64,000 nt of DNA from CAVVSD01 sp963837655. GTDB lineage: Bacteria; Actinomycetota; Thermoleophilia; Solirubrobacterales; Solirubrobacteraceae. Below, one piece after another: positions 1 to 8,255 of this stretch. Below the pieces are notes generated by a model. It searched no databases. It saw only the letters and a list, made by a program, of their open reading frames with translations, and was not told the origin of the DNA. The stretch is from NCBI GenBank assembly GCA_963837655.1, contig CAWIOK010000006.1, forward strand, positions 1 through 64,000, read 5' to 3'. Made by a program: the position numbers and the translations under genes. The first letter of the stretch is position 1. Each line of letters begins with the position of its first letter.

Positions 1-160
1 CCTGGTAGTTGTCGAGCGCGAACTCCTGCGGGATCAGCCGGCCGTCCGCGACCGTCGCCGGCGTCTTCAGCGACAGCGAGATGATCCACAGGACGGGGAA
101 CAGGGCGAAGATGAGGACGATGGCGTCGGCGGCCACCCACCGCCCGACCTTGCGGTCCAT
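1..160 (-). CDS. Carbohydrate ABC transporter permease, MalG/SugB-type (partial, N-terminal 53 residues)
   Basis: Only the first 53 codons are present; the gene continues past the left edge. Translation from the ATG at 158-160 begins MDRKVGRWVAADAIVLIFAL and continues with a hydrophobic first membrane span, then TPATVADGRLIPQEFALDNY, the usual start of the periplasmic loop in MalG-type permeases. The start lies one base after the stop of the upstream permease, so the two are translationally coupled. By family it would be the second inner-membrane subunit of a disaccharide importer. The conserved EAA loop and the ATPase gene lie outside the window. An ORF on this strand further into the window is a shadow frame of the next gene. 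Confidence 0.85.
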   Translation of the reverse strand, partial: MDRKVGRWVAADAIVLIFALFPVLWIISLSLKTPATVADGRLIPQEFALDNYQ

Positions 161-161
161 G

Positions 162-1103
162 TCAGCTCCTCTCCCCGGTCGTCTGCAGGCCGAAGCCCTT
201 GATGAAGACCACGGCTATGAGCGCCACGCAGATGAAGATCAGCACGGATATCGCCGAGCCCAGGCCGAGGTTCAACTGGTTGAGCAACTGGTTGTAGCCC
301 AGGATCGAGACCGTCTCCACATCCCGGTTCTGACCCGTGTTGGACAGGATGTAGATGGAGTCGAAGATCCGAAACGCGTCGAGCGTGCGGAACAGCAGCG
401 CGACGAGGATCGGGATCTTCATCAGCGGGATCGTGATCTTCCAGAACCGCTGCCAGGCGCTCGCTCCGTCCACGCGCGCGGCCTCGTGCAGCTCGTCGGG
501 GACGAGCGACAACCCCGCGAGCAGCAGGAGCGCCATGAAGGGCGTCGTCTTCCAGACCTCCGCCAGGATCGCGATGCCGATCGTCGGCCACGTCTCGGTC
601 AGCGGATCGGTCTGCCAGCCGAACAGCGCCGGTACGAACCCACCGTCCGCCTTGGAGAAGGCGAGCCGCCACGCGAACGCGGCGACGACGGTCACGATGC
701 CGTACGGGATGAGCGAGGAGGTGCGGACGAGCCCCCGACCGACCAGTGCGCGGTGCATGACGAGCGCGAGCAGCATGCCCAGCACGAGCTCGATCCCGAC
801 CGAGACGATCATGATGAGCACGGTGCGTCCGAGGTCCGACCACCACAGGCTCGACGAGAGCACCGTGATGTAGTTGCCCAGGCCGACGAACTCGCTGTCG
901 TCCGGGAAGCGCAGGTCGGACCGCTGCAGCGACAGCCAGACCGCGTACAGGATGGGATAGGCCGTGACCGCCAGCATCACGAGCGCCGCGGGTGTGCAGA
1001 GCAGGAGCCCGAGGCGCCGCTCCGCCCTGGCGCGCTCGCTCACGTGCTTGCGCCGTGCGCCCTCGTGTGCGGCGGGGGTCTCGGTGGTCGTCGTGTCGCT
1101 CAC
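162..1103 (-). CDS. Sugar ABC transporter permease, MalF/SugA-type
   Basis: A 313-residue inner-membrane permease. After a hydrophilic N-terminus there are six hydrophobic spans, the first around residues 30-50. The cytoplasmic EAA loop that contacts the ATPase reads EAARVDGASAWQRFWKITIP near residue 215. The GTG at 1101-1103 is chosen as start because it has a GGGGAGG ribosome site upstream and overlaps the lipoprotein stop by four bases (GTGA); a longer reading is in frame but would run back through that gene. The binding protein next to it resembles mycobacterial LpqY, so trehalose is the most likely substrate, although maltose-type sugars remain possible. No ATPase gene is in the window. 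Confidence 0.9.
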   Translation of the reverse strand: MSDTTTTETPAAHEGARRKHVSERARAERRLGLLLCTPAALVMLAVTAYPILYAVWLSLQRSDLRFPDDSEFVGLGNYITVLSSSLWWSDLGRTVLIMIVSVGIELVLGMLLALVMHRALVGRGLVRTSSLIPYGIVTVVAAFAWRLAFSKADGGFVPALFGWQTDPLTETWPTIGIAILAEVWKTTPFMALLLLAGLSLVPDELHEAARVDGASAWQRFWKITIPLMKIPILVALLFRTLDAFRIFDSIYILSNTGQNRDVETVSILGYNQLLNQLNLGLGSAISVLIFICVALIAVVFIKGFGLQTTGERS

Positions 1104-2344
1104 AGCAGGGCCTCCCCTTCGAGGGCCTTCTGGACCTTGTCCCGCAGGGCCTTCCACTCGGCCGGCTTCACGCTCGAGGGCGGATGCAGCGTCGTGAAGA
1201 TCGCCTGCGACACGTCTGAGTACACGGGCGTGCGCGGGCGCACGGCCGCAGACTGCAGCGACGTGCGGATCGCGTCGCCGAACGGATACTCCTTCTTGAA
1301 CGACGGATCGTCGTAGAGCTTCTCGAGCGTCGGCGGGAGGCCGCCCTTCAGCGCGAAGTTGCGCTGATTGGCCTCGTCGCGCATGCACGCGGCCGCGGCG
1401 AACGCCTCAGCCGGGTGCTTCGTGTTGCCGCCCACACCCCAGTTGAAGCCACCGATCGGCGCGCGCGACGGCTTGTCGGGGTCGACCTTCGGATAGGGCG
1501 CCCACGCGATGTCCTTGAAGATCGGCGACTTGTTGTCCCGGGCGCTCGGATAGATGAACGGGTAGTTCACCTGGAACGCCGCGCCGCCGGTCTCGAACGC
1601 GAGGCGGTTCTGGTCCTCGCGCTGGGCCGGCAGCGACGGGTCGGCCGCCTTCGAGTTCGCCAGCTTCTCGATGACGCCCAGCGCCGCCTTCGTCGGACCC
1701 TCCGGCATCGCGACCTTCGTCGGCGACGCGAGGATCTGACCGCCTGCGGACTGGATGAGCGAGTTGAACCAGACGGTGTAGCCCTCGTAGGCGTCACCCT
1801 GGATCTCGATGCGCCCCGCCTTCGGCATCTTGACCGCCATGTCGATCATCTCCGACCACGTGGTCGGCGGGTTCGGCACCAGGTCCTTGCGGTACCACAG
1901 CAACTGCGTGTTGGAGTTCGCGGGCGCGCCGTAGAGCTTGCCCTTGTAGGTCGCCGTGTCCAGCGGCCCCTGCAGGGTCCCCTCCTTGATCTGCGCAGCC
2001 ACGTCGTCGGGGAACGGCAGGATCCACCCTGCCTCGGCGAACTCCGCCGTCCAGATGACGTCCATGCTCATGATGTCGATGGACGAGTCGCCCGCCGCGA
2101 GTCTGCGGACGAGCGCCTGGCGCTGGGTGTTGGGATCGTTGCCCAGCGCGTTGAAGTTGATGCGGTAGCGGCCGTCGGACTCCGCGCTGCAGCGATCTGC
2201 CGCCGCGCGGAAGGTCCCGCCGGGCTCGTTGTACGCCCAGAAATCGAGCGACACCGTCCCGGACGAACCACTCTCATCACCGCACGCGCCGATCGCGAGC
2301 ATCAGCCCGGCCACCAGCGCGGTGACCACCCCCCTGACCCTCAT
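1100..2344 (-). CDS. Sugar-binding lipoprotein of ABC importer, LpqY-like
   Basis: A 414-residue extracellular solute-binding protein (family 1). The N-terminus is a lipoprotein signal, a hydrophobic stretch ending in a lipobox with the modified cysteine at about residue 21 (LAIGAC). The mature region recalls Mycobacterium LpqY, with stretches such as MDVIWTAEFAEAGW, NTQLLWYRKDLV and a C-terminal AAVRPRTPVYSDVSQ. LpqY captures trehalose for SugABC, which supports trehalose uptake here, though the ligand is inferred from resemblance. It is the first gene of the three-gene minus-strand operon and overlaps the permease by four bases. The intergenic space upstream (2345-2515) holds its promoter, but I could not pick a convincing -10. 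Confidence 0.88.
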   Translation of the reverse strand: MRVRGVVTALVAGLMLAIGACGDESGSSGTVSLDFWAYNEPGGTFRAAADRCSAESDGRYRINFNALGNDPNTQRQALVRRLAAGDSSIDIMSMDVIWTAEFAEAGWILPFPDDVAAQIKEGTLQGPLDTATYKGKLYGAPANSNTQLLWYRKDLVPNPPTTWSEMIDMAVKMPKAGRIEIQGDAYEGYTVWFNSLIQSAGGQILASPTKVAMPEGPTKAALGVIEKLANSKAADPSLPAQREDQNRLAFETGGAAFQVNYPFIYPSARDNKSPIFKDIAWAPYPKVDPDKPSRAPIGGFNWGVGGNTKHPAEAFAAAACMRDEANQRNFALKGGLPPTLEKLYDDPSFKKEYPFGDAIRTSLQSAAVRPRTPVYSDVSQAIFTTLHPPSSVKPAEWKALRDKVQKALEGEALL

Positions 2345-2503
2345 GCGCCGCGGTTACCCCCCGCCCGGTCATGTGAATCCACTGAGAACTCTCGGGTGGT
2401 TCCACGACGACGTCGGACGTGGCGTGCGGGCCTTCGACCGGGGGGCCAGGGCAGTTCGTGGCGTTTTCGACGAATGTCCAACACACGCCGCCGGAAGTAC
2501 CTG

Positions 2504-2509
2504 CACAAT
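2504..2509 (+). promoter_or_regulatory. -10-like CACAAT of the puuD-ybdK unit
   Basis: CACAAT fits the NANNNT pattern and ends six bases before the GTG start at 2516. There is no Shine-Dalgarno sequence in between, so the transcript is probably leaderless. No good -35 is visible. Confidence 0.4.
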
Positions 2510-2515
2510 GCGTGT

Positions 2516-3307
2516 GTGAGGTCAGTCCGTCCCGCAGCGCACCTCCGGCCGCTCATCGGTCTCACGTCGTCTGAGCTGCGCATGCCCGAGAGCGCGCGCC
2601 AGCGGCCCCAGTCCGAGCCGCCGATGCGCGAGCTTGCACTCGGCCTCAGCTACCCGCAGTCGCTCGAGCGCGCGGGCGCGATGCCGGTGATCCTGCCGCC
2701 GGTGCTCCCCGAGGTCATCGACCTGCTCGTCGCGCGCCTGGACGGGCTGCTCCTCACGGGCGGCCCGGATCTGCATCCAGGCACCTACGGCCGGACGGCG
2801 CATCCGGCGCTCGGCCCCACCGAGCGCGAGATCGACGTCTTCGAGCTGGCCCTCATCCGCGCGGCCGAGCGGCGCGGGCTTCCGATCCTGGCCATCTGCC
2901 GCGGGATGCAGGCGCTCAACGTCGCCCGCGGCGGCACGCTGGTGCAGGACCTGCCGACCGAGCACCCGGGTGCGCTGCGCCACCGTCAGGAGGAGGCGGG
3001 GCGAGTCCCGACCCACGCGGTGCGGCTCGCGGAGGGGTCACGGCTCGCCGCGATCGCCGGGACGACGCAGATCGACGTGAACTCGTTCCACCACCAGGCC
3101 ACCGAACGCCTCGGCGCCGGGCTGCGGGCCGTCGCGTGGGCCCCGGACGGCGTCATCGAGGCCGTCGAGGATCCGGGCGCGCGGTTCGTGGTCGGCGTGC
3201 AGTGGCATGCGGAGAGCCTCTCGGAGTCCCAGCCCGTGCAGGGCGACCTCCTCGCGGAGTTCGTGGACGAGGCAAGTGAATGGCAGGGCGTGGAGGCGGT
3301 GGCATAG
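2516..3307 (+). CDS. Gamma-glutamyl-gamma-aminobutyrate hydrolase family protein (PuuD-like)
   Basis: A 263-residue class I glutamine-amidotransferase-fold hydrolase (peptidase C26). The nucleophile elbow AICRGMQALN carries the catalytic cysteine near residue 129. The histidine and glutamate of the triad are in VQWHAES near residue 240, and LLTGGPDLHP matches the family. PuuD cleaves the gamma-glutamyl bond of gamma-glutamyl-GABA in putrescine breakdown. Here the substrate is unknown, because no other puu genes are present. The GTG at 2516 is chosen because a -10-like CACAAT lies six bases upstream and translation from it reaches the family N-terminus (RPLIGLTSS). The next gene, a YbdK-type ligase, overlaps its 3' end by 28 bases, which suggests that one makes and the other cuts a gamma-glutamyl-type amide. 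Confidence 0.88.
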   Translation: MRSVRPAAHLRPLIGLTSSELRMPESARQRPQSEPPMRELALGLSYPQSLERAGAMPVILPPVLPEVIDLLVARLDGLLLTGGPDLHPGTYGRTAHPALGPTEREIDVFELALIRAAERRGLPILAICRGMQALNVARGGTLVQDLPTEHPGALRHRQEEAGRVPTHAVRLAEGSRLAAIAGTTQIDVNSFHHQATERLGAGLRAVAWAPDGVIEAVEDPGARFVVGVQWHAESLSESQPVQGDLLAEFVDEASEWQGVEAVA

Positions 3308-4458
3308 CGGCGGAGGAGCCGTGGTGGGCGTGGCGCGCCGACCGCTCATGGCCGCCCTACACGGTCGGCGTCGAGGAGGAGGTCATGCTCCTCCAGCCTC
3401 GCGGCGGGGCCCTCGCCCAGTCGATCGGTGACGTCCTCGACGCGCTGCCCGACGCGCTGCGCACGAGCGTCAGCTCCGAGACGCACTCCGCCGCCGTCGA
3501 GCTCACGACCGGCGTCCACGAGCGCGTCGACGGGGCGATCGCGGAGCTCGCGCAGCTGCGGATGGACATCTCGAGCCTGCTGGACGGCCTCGGGCTGACC
3601 GCGGGCGTGGGGGGCACCCATCCCTTCGCCGTGTGGGACGAGATGGTCGTCGCGCCGGGCGCACGTCACCAGGCGGTCATGGGCTCGGTGCGCGCGCTCG
3701 CCCGCCGCGAGCCGACGTTCGCGCTGCACGTGCACGTCGGCCTGCCCGACCCCGAGGTGGCGATCCAGGTCGCCAACCGCATGCGCGTCCACCTGCCGCT
3801 CCTCCTTGCCCTGTCGGCGAACTCGCCGTTCTGGCAGGGCCGCGACACCGGGCTGGCGTCCGCGCGGACGCCACTGTTCCAGGCGTTCCCCCGCGTGGGA
3901 ATCCCTCGCGCGTTCGCCGACTTCCGGGAATGGGCCGACATCGTCGACCTGCTCATCCGCACGGACACGATGCCCGACGCGACGTACATCTGGTGGGACG
4001 TCAGGGCGCAGCCGCGCTTCGGGACGGTCGAGATCCGGATCATGGACGCGCAGTCCAGCCTGGACCGCGTCGCGCCGCTGGTCGCCCTCGTGCAGTCTCT
4101 CGCGCGCGTGGAGGCGACCGACCGGCTTGCGCCGGACCTCGCGATCCACGCCCAGGAGGTGCTCGACGAGAACCGCTTCCTCGCGACGCGCGACGGCGTG
4201 CACGCGCGCTTCGTCGATCCGGTGGCCGCGGAGCGCATCGACATGCGGGAGTACCTGGACACGGTGCTGCGCGCGTGCGAGCCGCACGCGGAGGCGCTGG
4301 GGTGCGCGGCCGAGCTCGCCCGGGTCCCCGATCTGGCGGCCGACGGGGCCGACGCCCGCCAGCGCCGGCTCGCGGAGGAGCGCGGCGGTCTCGGCGGCCT
4401 CGTGGAGGCGCTCGCCGACGAGTTCCTCGCGGCGCCTGCGACGGCCGGCCACGCCTGA
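3280..4458 (+). CDS. YbdK-family carboxylate-amine ligase (GCS2-type glutamate-cysteine ligase fold)
   Basis: A 392-residue member of the glutamate-cysteine ligase family 2. The N-terminal VGVEEEVMLL (about residues 28-38) is the family signature, with acidic residues for the metal-ATP site. ALHVHVGLPD and TVEIRIMDAQSS also match. E. coli YbdK has only weak glutamate-cysteine ligase activity, so the name states the fold and not the substrate. The ATG at 3280 lies inside the 3' end of the PuuD-like gene and gives a 28-base overlap, so the two are translationally coupled. Pairing with a gamma-glutamyl hydrolase points to a gamma-glutamylated intermediate rather than glutathione or mycothiol synthesis; this is inference. 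Confidence 0.85.
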   Translation: MAGRGGGGIAAEEPWWAWRADRSWPPYTVGVEEEVMLLQPRGGALAQSIGDVLDALPDALRTSVSSETHSAAVELTTGVHERVDGAIAELAQLRMDISSLLDGLGLTAGVGGTHPFAVWDEMVVAPGARHQAVMGSVRALARREPTFALHVHVGLPDPEVAIQVANRMRVHLPLLLALSANSPFWQGRDTGLASARTPLFQAFPRVGIPRAFADFREWADIVDLLIRTDTMPDATYIWWDVRAQPRFGTVEIRIMDAQSSLDRVAPLVALVQSLARVEATDRLAPDLAIHAQEVLDENRFLATRDGVHARFVDPVAAERIDMREYLDTVLRACEPHAEALGCAAELARVPDLAADGADARQRRLAEERGGLGGLVEALADEFLAAPATAGHA

Positions 4459-4480
4459 CCGCGCCGCCCACGCGCGCCGA

Positions 4481-4486
4481 TATGGT
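4481..4486 (+). promoter_or_regulatory. -10-like TATGGT of the IclR gene
   Basis: TATGGT matches TANNNT and ends six bases before the GTG start at 4493, with no Shine-Dalgarno sequence between. It lies in the 34-base gap after the YbdK-type gene. A leaderless transcript is likely. Confidence 0.4.
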
Positions 4487-4492
4487 CCGCGT

Positions 4493-5191
4493 GTGGCTGC
4501 CACACCCGACCGGACCGCCTCCCCGGCGAACCACTCGCTGACGCTCGAACGCGGGCTGCGCGTGCTCCGGGTGCTGGCCGAGCATCCCGACGGCCTCTCG
4601 GTCTCGGCGCTCGCCGCGGAGATGGAGACGCACCGGGCCGGCATCTACCGGCTCCTGGGGCCGCTGGTGGAGCAGCGCCTCGTCGTGCGCGACGCAGCCG
4701 GGCGGCACACGCTCGGAGTCGGACTCATCGAGCTCGCCAGCCGCGTGCGCTCGCGGCTGCAGCAGGTGGCGCGGCCGGAGCTCCAGCGGGTCGCCGACCA
4801 GATGGAGGCGACCGTCGCACTGACGGTCCGCGACGCTGACGAGGCACTCGTCCTGCTCGTGATCGAGCCGCGCGCGACCGACATGCACATCACGTACCGC
4901 GCCGGCCTGCGTCACCCACTCGGGATCGCCGCATCCGGGATCGCGATCCTGGCCGGCAGCCCGCCGCTACCCGGCGAGCGCGACGCGGTCGTCGAGGCGC
5001 GCGCGCGCGGCTGGGCGTACTCCACCGGCGAGCTGCTGCCGGGGACCACCGGCGTGGGCGCGCCGATCCTCACCGGCGAGGGCGAGACCCAGGCCGCCGT
5101 GAGCGCCGTGTGGCTCAGCGCGCGCGACGACGAGCAGGCAGGTCAGCAGGTGATGGCGGCCGCCAACGCGATCGCGGCCGCCATCGGCTGA
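4493..5191 (+). CDS. IclR-family transcriptional regulator
   Basis: A 232-residue IclR regulator. The N-terminal winged helix covers about residues 15-75 (LERGLRVLRVLAEHPDGLSV, then HRAGIYRLLGPLVEQRLV). The C-terminal effector domain includes MHITYRAGLRHPLGIAASG, where IclR proteins bind small aromatic or keto acids. It ends three bases before the convergent hpaB stop. IclR proteins often control aromatic catabolism, so it is a good candidate regulator of the 4-hydroxyphenylacetate genes, but it could equally control the two gamma-glutamyl genes upstream. The GTG at 4493 is the start that gives a normal N-terminus and sits just after a -10-like TATGGT. Confidence 0.9.
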   Translation: MAATPDRTASPANHSLTLERGLRVLRVLAEHPDGLSVSALAAEMETHRAGIYRLLGPLVEQRLVVRDAAGRHTLGVGLIELASRVRSRLQQVARPELQRVADQMEATVALTVRDADEALVLLVIEPRATDMHITYRAGLRHPLGIAASGIAILAGSPPLPGERDAVVEARARGWAYSTGELLPGTTGVGAPILTGEGETQAAVSAVWLSARDDEQAGQQVMAAANAIAAAIG

Positions 5192-5194
5192 CGC

Positions 5195-6667
5195 CTACGC
5201 CGTCTGTGGCACCTGGGCGTCTTCGCGGTGCAGGAACTCGTTGATGCGCTCCTTGTAGGGCTCGCGGTCGTAGGAGCCGACCAGCGCGCCGGCCATGCGG
5301 ACCGGGTCGCCGAAGAAGTAGTACTCGTAGAGGGTCTGGCGGCCGCCGAACGCTGAGATCGACAGGTCCCAAGCCAGGCGGAACAGGCGGACGCGCTCAG
5401 GGCCCGTCAGTGCCGCCGACTGCAGGTAGTCCTCGATGTCGCCGGCGGCCGGACCCGCGATGTCGGCCTCGGTGGGCAGCGTCATCAGGCCGCTGGCGCC
5501 GAGCTTGCGCAGGATCTCGGGGAAGCGCTGATAGACCTTCGGGTACCAGTTGCGCGCGGCGTTCAGCGGGCCCCAGGCCGGCGTCATCACGCCGAACTCG
5601 TTCGGGGTCGCGTCGGCCTCGGCGGCGCGGACGAGACCCTTGAGCACCTCGAGGGCGACGATCGTCTCCGCCACGTCCTCCTGGACGTGCTGGAACTTCT
5701 CGATGCCGATCGCCTCGGTCATGAGCGAGATCAGCCCGAGGATCGCCTCGGTCTTCGCGGTGGTGCGCGTCGCGACCTGGTGGGTCATGTGCACGACCGC
5801 GCTCGTGTCCGCGTAGAAGGCGTTGCAGAGCTGCGGGTGGCCGAGCATGAACAGGCGCTCGTACGGCACGTGGACGTCGTCGAAGACGACCAGCGCATCC
5901 ATCTCCTCGAAGCGGCTGGCCAACGGGTGGTCGAAGTGCGAGCGCCCGTAGTCCATGCCCTCGCGACAGACGAAGCGCAGGCCGGGCGCGTCGCAGTTGA
6001 TGGCGAACGCGAACGAGTACGGGGCGTCCTCGGGCGTGCCTCGCAGGACGGTCGACGGGAACACGAGCAGCTCGTCGGCCGTCGGGCCGATCGTGGCGAG
6101 CATGCGCGCGCCACGGATGACGACGCCGTTGTCGTCCTCCTTGACCACGTGCGCGCCGAGGGTGCGGCCGTCGACCTGCTGGGCGGCGCCGACGCTGCGG
6201 TTGGCCTGCGGCGGGATGAGCGTGTGGGTCGTGAGAAGGTCCTCCTCGCGGACCTTCTCGTAGTAGCGGCGGACGTTCTCGCCGTACGCGGGGTCGGCCT
6301 GCGCGAAGTACCCCTGCGCCTCGCTGAGCGCCATGAGCGCGCTGTTGAGGTAGTCGCCGGTGCGGCCGAGCGTGCCGAGGCTGTGATCCGCCCAGCGCTT
6401 GAAGCCGTTGCGGCGGGTGTCGAGGTCCTCTTGCGAGCGCGGGACGAGGAAGGAGGTCCCGACCTGATCGCCTGACGTCGGCGACGTGTAGGTCAGGACG
6501 TCGGGCTCGGAGTGCTGCAGGTCGTACAGCTGCGCGTACGTGTTCACCACGTTGCGGAACGCAGGGTGGTCGGGGATGTTGCTCGTGACCCGCTCGCCTG
6601 CGATCTCGATGGTCGGGGACGATGCTGCGAGGCGGTCGATGTACTCCTGACCCGTGCGTGCGCCCAT
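5195..6667 (-). CDS. hpaB: 4-hydroxyphenylacetate 3-monooxygenase, oxygenase component
   Basis: A 490-residue protein of the HpaB/PvcC family of FADH2-dependent hydroxylases with an acyl-CoA dehydrogenase-like fold. It adds a hydroxyl ortho to the phenol of 4-hydroxyphenylacetate, giving 3,4-dihydroxyphenylacetate, with reduced flavin delivered by HpaC. Family stretches include GRTGDYLNSALMAL, THTLIPPQANRSV and VFDDVHVPYERLF, with SAFGGRQTLYEYYFFGDPVR near the C-terminus. The ATG at 6667 has a GAGGAGAG ribosome site 8 bases upstream. It follows hpaC by 27 bases, and the neighbouring hpaD and hpaE support the assignment over the related PvcC or phenol hydroxylases. Confidence 0.93.
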   Translation of the reverse strand: MGARTGQEYIDRLAASSPTIEIAGERVTSNIPDHPAFRNVVNTYAQLYDLQHSEPDVLTYTSPTSGDQVGTSFLVPRSQEDLDTRRNGFKRWADHSLGTLGRTGDYLNSALMALSEAQGYFAQADPAYGENVRRYYEKVREEDLLTTHTLIPPQANRSVGAAQQVDGRTLGAHVVKEDDNGVVIRGARMLATIGPTADELLVFPSTVLRGTPEDAPYSFAFAINCDAPGLRFVCREGMDYGRSHFDHPLASRFEEMDALVVFDDVHVPYERLFMLGHPQLCNAFYADTSAVVHMTHQVATRTTAKTEAILGLISLMTEAIGIEKFQHVQEDVAETIVALEVLKGLVRAAEADATPNEFGVMTPAWGPLNAARNWYPKVYQRFPEILRKLGASGLMTLPTEADIAGPAAGDIEDYLQSAALTGPERVRLFRLAWDLSISAFGGRQTLYEYYFFGDPVRMAGALVGSYDREPYKERINEFLHREDAQVPQTA

Positions 6668-6694
6668 GCTGGTCTCTCCTCTACCTCGTGCTCG

Positions 6695-7183
6695 TTAGAT
6701 GAGGTGCTCGTAGCCGAGGACCGCCTCGGCGATCGTCGTGAAGCCGCTCGCGTGATAGCCGAGCGCATCCCCGTCGCGGTGGTCGAACGCGACCACCTCG
6801 CCCAGGTACAGCGTGTGGTCGCCGCCGTCGTAGGAGCGCCACGGACGGCACTCCATCGACGCCAGCGCCCCGGCGATCCGAGGGGCGACCTCTCCCTCGA
6901 GCCAGTGAACGTCGACCGCGGGGCCTCCTGCGAAGCAGCGCGCGACGGCCTCCTGCTCGGCCCCGAGGATGCTGATGGAGAACGGCCGTCCCTCCAGGAC
7001 GTCGTGCGCCTTCGCCTTCCTGGCCACGCTGGCCAGGACGAGCGGCGGGCGCATGGAGACCGACGTGAACGAGTTGATCGTCATGCCGTGCCGGCCGTCG
7101 GGGCCCTCGAAGGCCACGACGGCGACTCCCGTGGCGAACCGGCCCAGGGCAGTTCTCAGCCGCGCGAGGTCGTGCTCTCCCAT
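6695..7183 (-). CDS. hpaC: Flavin reductase component of 4-hydroxyphenylacetate monooxygenase
   Basis: A 162-residue flavin reductase domain protein. It starts with the typical RTALGRFATGVAVVAFEG, continues with GMTINSFTSVSMRPPLVLASV (flavin binding), and ends near HTLYLGEVVAFDH, where family members have a conserved histidine. It would reduce FAD with NAD(P)H and hand FADH2 to HpaB, its direct downstream neighbour. A TACGGT -10-like hexamer ends seven bases before the ATG and there is no Shine-Dalgarno sequence. hpaC-hpaB may therefore have their own leaderless promoter inside the larger hpaEDCB run. The gap to hpaD is 46 bases. Confidence 0.9.
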   Translation of the reverse strand: MGEHDLARLRTALGRFATGVAVVAFEGPDGRHGMTINSFTSVSMRPPLVLASVARKAKAHDVLEGRPFSISILGAEQEAVARCFAGGPAVDVHWLEGEVAPRIAGALASMECRPWRSYDGGDHTLYLGEVVAFDHRDGDALGYHASGFTTIAEAVLGYEHLI

Positions 7184-7190
7184 GAGCGAG

Positions 7191-7196
7191 ACCGTA
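7191..7196 (-). promoter_or_regulatory. -10-like TACGGT of hpaC
   Basis: Read on the minus strand, TACGGT (TANNNT) ends seven bases before the hpaC ATG. It lies in the 46-base gap between hpaD and hpaC, so it would be an internal, leaderless promoter. Confidence 0.4.
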
Positions 7197-7229
7197 GCAC
7201 GGATAGTGAACGCTGTGTACGAAAGTTGT

Positions 7230-8255
7230 TCAGGCCATCACCTCCGAATGCTGGTCGCGCTCGTCGACCGTCGCCTCGGTGGTCGGCACCGGCCGGCCGT
7301 CGGGCCCGAGCAGCGTCGAGCTCTCGTCGTACCACGAGTCCGGGGCACGGGTGCCCCAGAACGAGCGGCAGCGCGGGTCGTTCACCGACCAGCGCAGCGG
7401 CACGTGGTCGGGGTCGCCCGTGTAGTAGTCGCACGTGTACAGCTCGAGGCGGTGGCCGTCGGGGTCGCGCAGGTAGACGAAGAACGCGTTGGACACGCCG
7501 TGGCGACCCGGGCCACGCTCGATCGCGTGGGTCCAGTGCGCGCCGCCGAGCTGGTCGCACAGCCGCAGGATGCCATTGGGCTCGGCGACCCACATCGCGA
7601 GGTGGTGCAGGCGCGGGCCCTTGCCGGCGGTGAGGGCGACGTCGTGGACGGTCGGCTTGCGCAGCATCCACGCGCCGGTCACGCGCTCGGGCTCGGAGTC
7701 CGTCGAGATGTACTCCGAGCAGCGGAACCCGAGCTCCTGCCAGTGCACGAGCGCCTCCTCCAGCCGCGAGGAGTGCAGGTTGACGTGGTCGAAGCGCATG
7801 ATCGGCGCCCCGCGGTGCAGGTGGTAGTCCTGGAGCACGGACGGCAGCAGCTCCATCGCGACGTAGAACTCCAGCGGCGTGCCGAAGGCGTCCCACACGC
7901 GTAGCGTCCGCCCGGTCATGCCGCGCAGGTCCGCGTCCTGCATCCGGACGGTGCCGCCGCGCTCCTCGTACCAGTCGGAAAGGAGGTCGAGGTCGTGGTC
8001 GGTCCGCACTCGGAACCCGAGCCGCTCGACTGCCGGCGTGTCGGACCTGCGCAGCACGAGCGAGTGGTGCTGGCGCTCCTCCCACCCCTTGAGGTACGCG
8101 ACGTCCCCATCGCGCAGCGTGAGCCGCAGACCCAGGAGCTCCTCGTAGAAGTGCAGCGACGCGTCGATGTCGCGCACCTGCAGCACGCCGTACGCGACGC
8201 GCATGATGTCGAACGGGACCTGCTTGGGTCCCTTCAGCAGTTGGGCGGCGCTCAC
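7230..8255 (-). CDS. hpaD: 3,4-dihydroxyphenylacetate 2,3-dioxygenase (extradiol, VOC fold)
   Basis: A 341-residue type I extradiol dioxygenase built from two vicinal-oxygen-chelate domains. The N-terminal one starts MRVAYGVLQVRDIDASLHFY. The catalytic C-terminal one supplies the metal ligands: His in FDHVNLHSS (about residue 158), His in LHHLAMWV (about residue 215) and Glu in GHRLELYTCDYY (about residue 267). It opens the homoprotocatechuate ring to 5-carboxymethyl-2-hydroxymuconate semialdehyde. The GTG at 8255 overlaps the hpaE stop by four bases (GTGA), so it is coupled to hpaE. Its place between hpaE and hpaBC fixes the substrate better than sequence alone would. Confidence 0.92.
   Translation of the reverse strand: MSAAQLLKGPKQVPFDIMRVAYGVLQVRDIDASLHFYEELLGLRLTLRDGDVAYLKGWEERQHHSLVLRRSDTPAVERLGFRVRTDHDLDLLSDWYEERGGTVRMQDADLRGMTGRTLRVWDAFGTPLEFYVAMELLPSVLQDYHLHRGAPIMRFDHVNLHSSRLEEALVHWQELGFRCSEYISTDSEPERVTGAWMLRKPTVHDVALTAGKGPRLHHLAMWVAEPNGILRLCDQLGGAHWTHAIERGPGRHGVSNAFFVYLRDPDGHRLELYTCDYYTGDPDHVPLRWSVNDPRCRSFWGTRAPDSWYDESSTLLGPDGRPVPTTEATVDERDQHSEVMA

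Noticed and set aside
9..1316. Long plus-strand open frame rich in Arg, Asp and Gln, and similar long frames elsewhere (12278-14134, 57310-59544)
   Set aside because: They are antisense or out-of-frame shadows of well-supported genes (ABC permease, serA, LuxR-type regulator). In high-GC DNA such frames stay open by chance; composition is unnatural and no family is recognisable.
2345..2515. LacI-type operator for the sugar transporter
   Set aside because: No convincing symmetric site with a central CG was found in the 171-base intergenic region.
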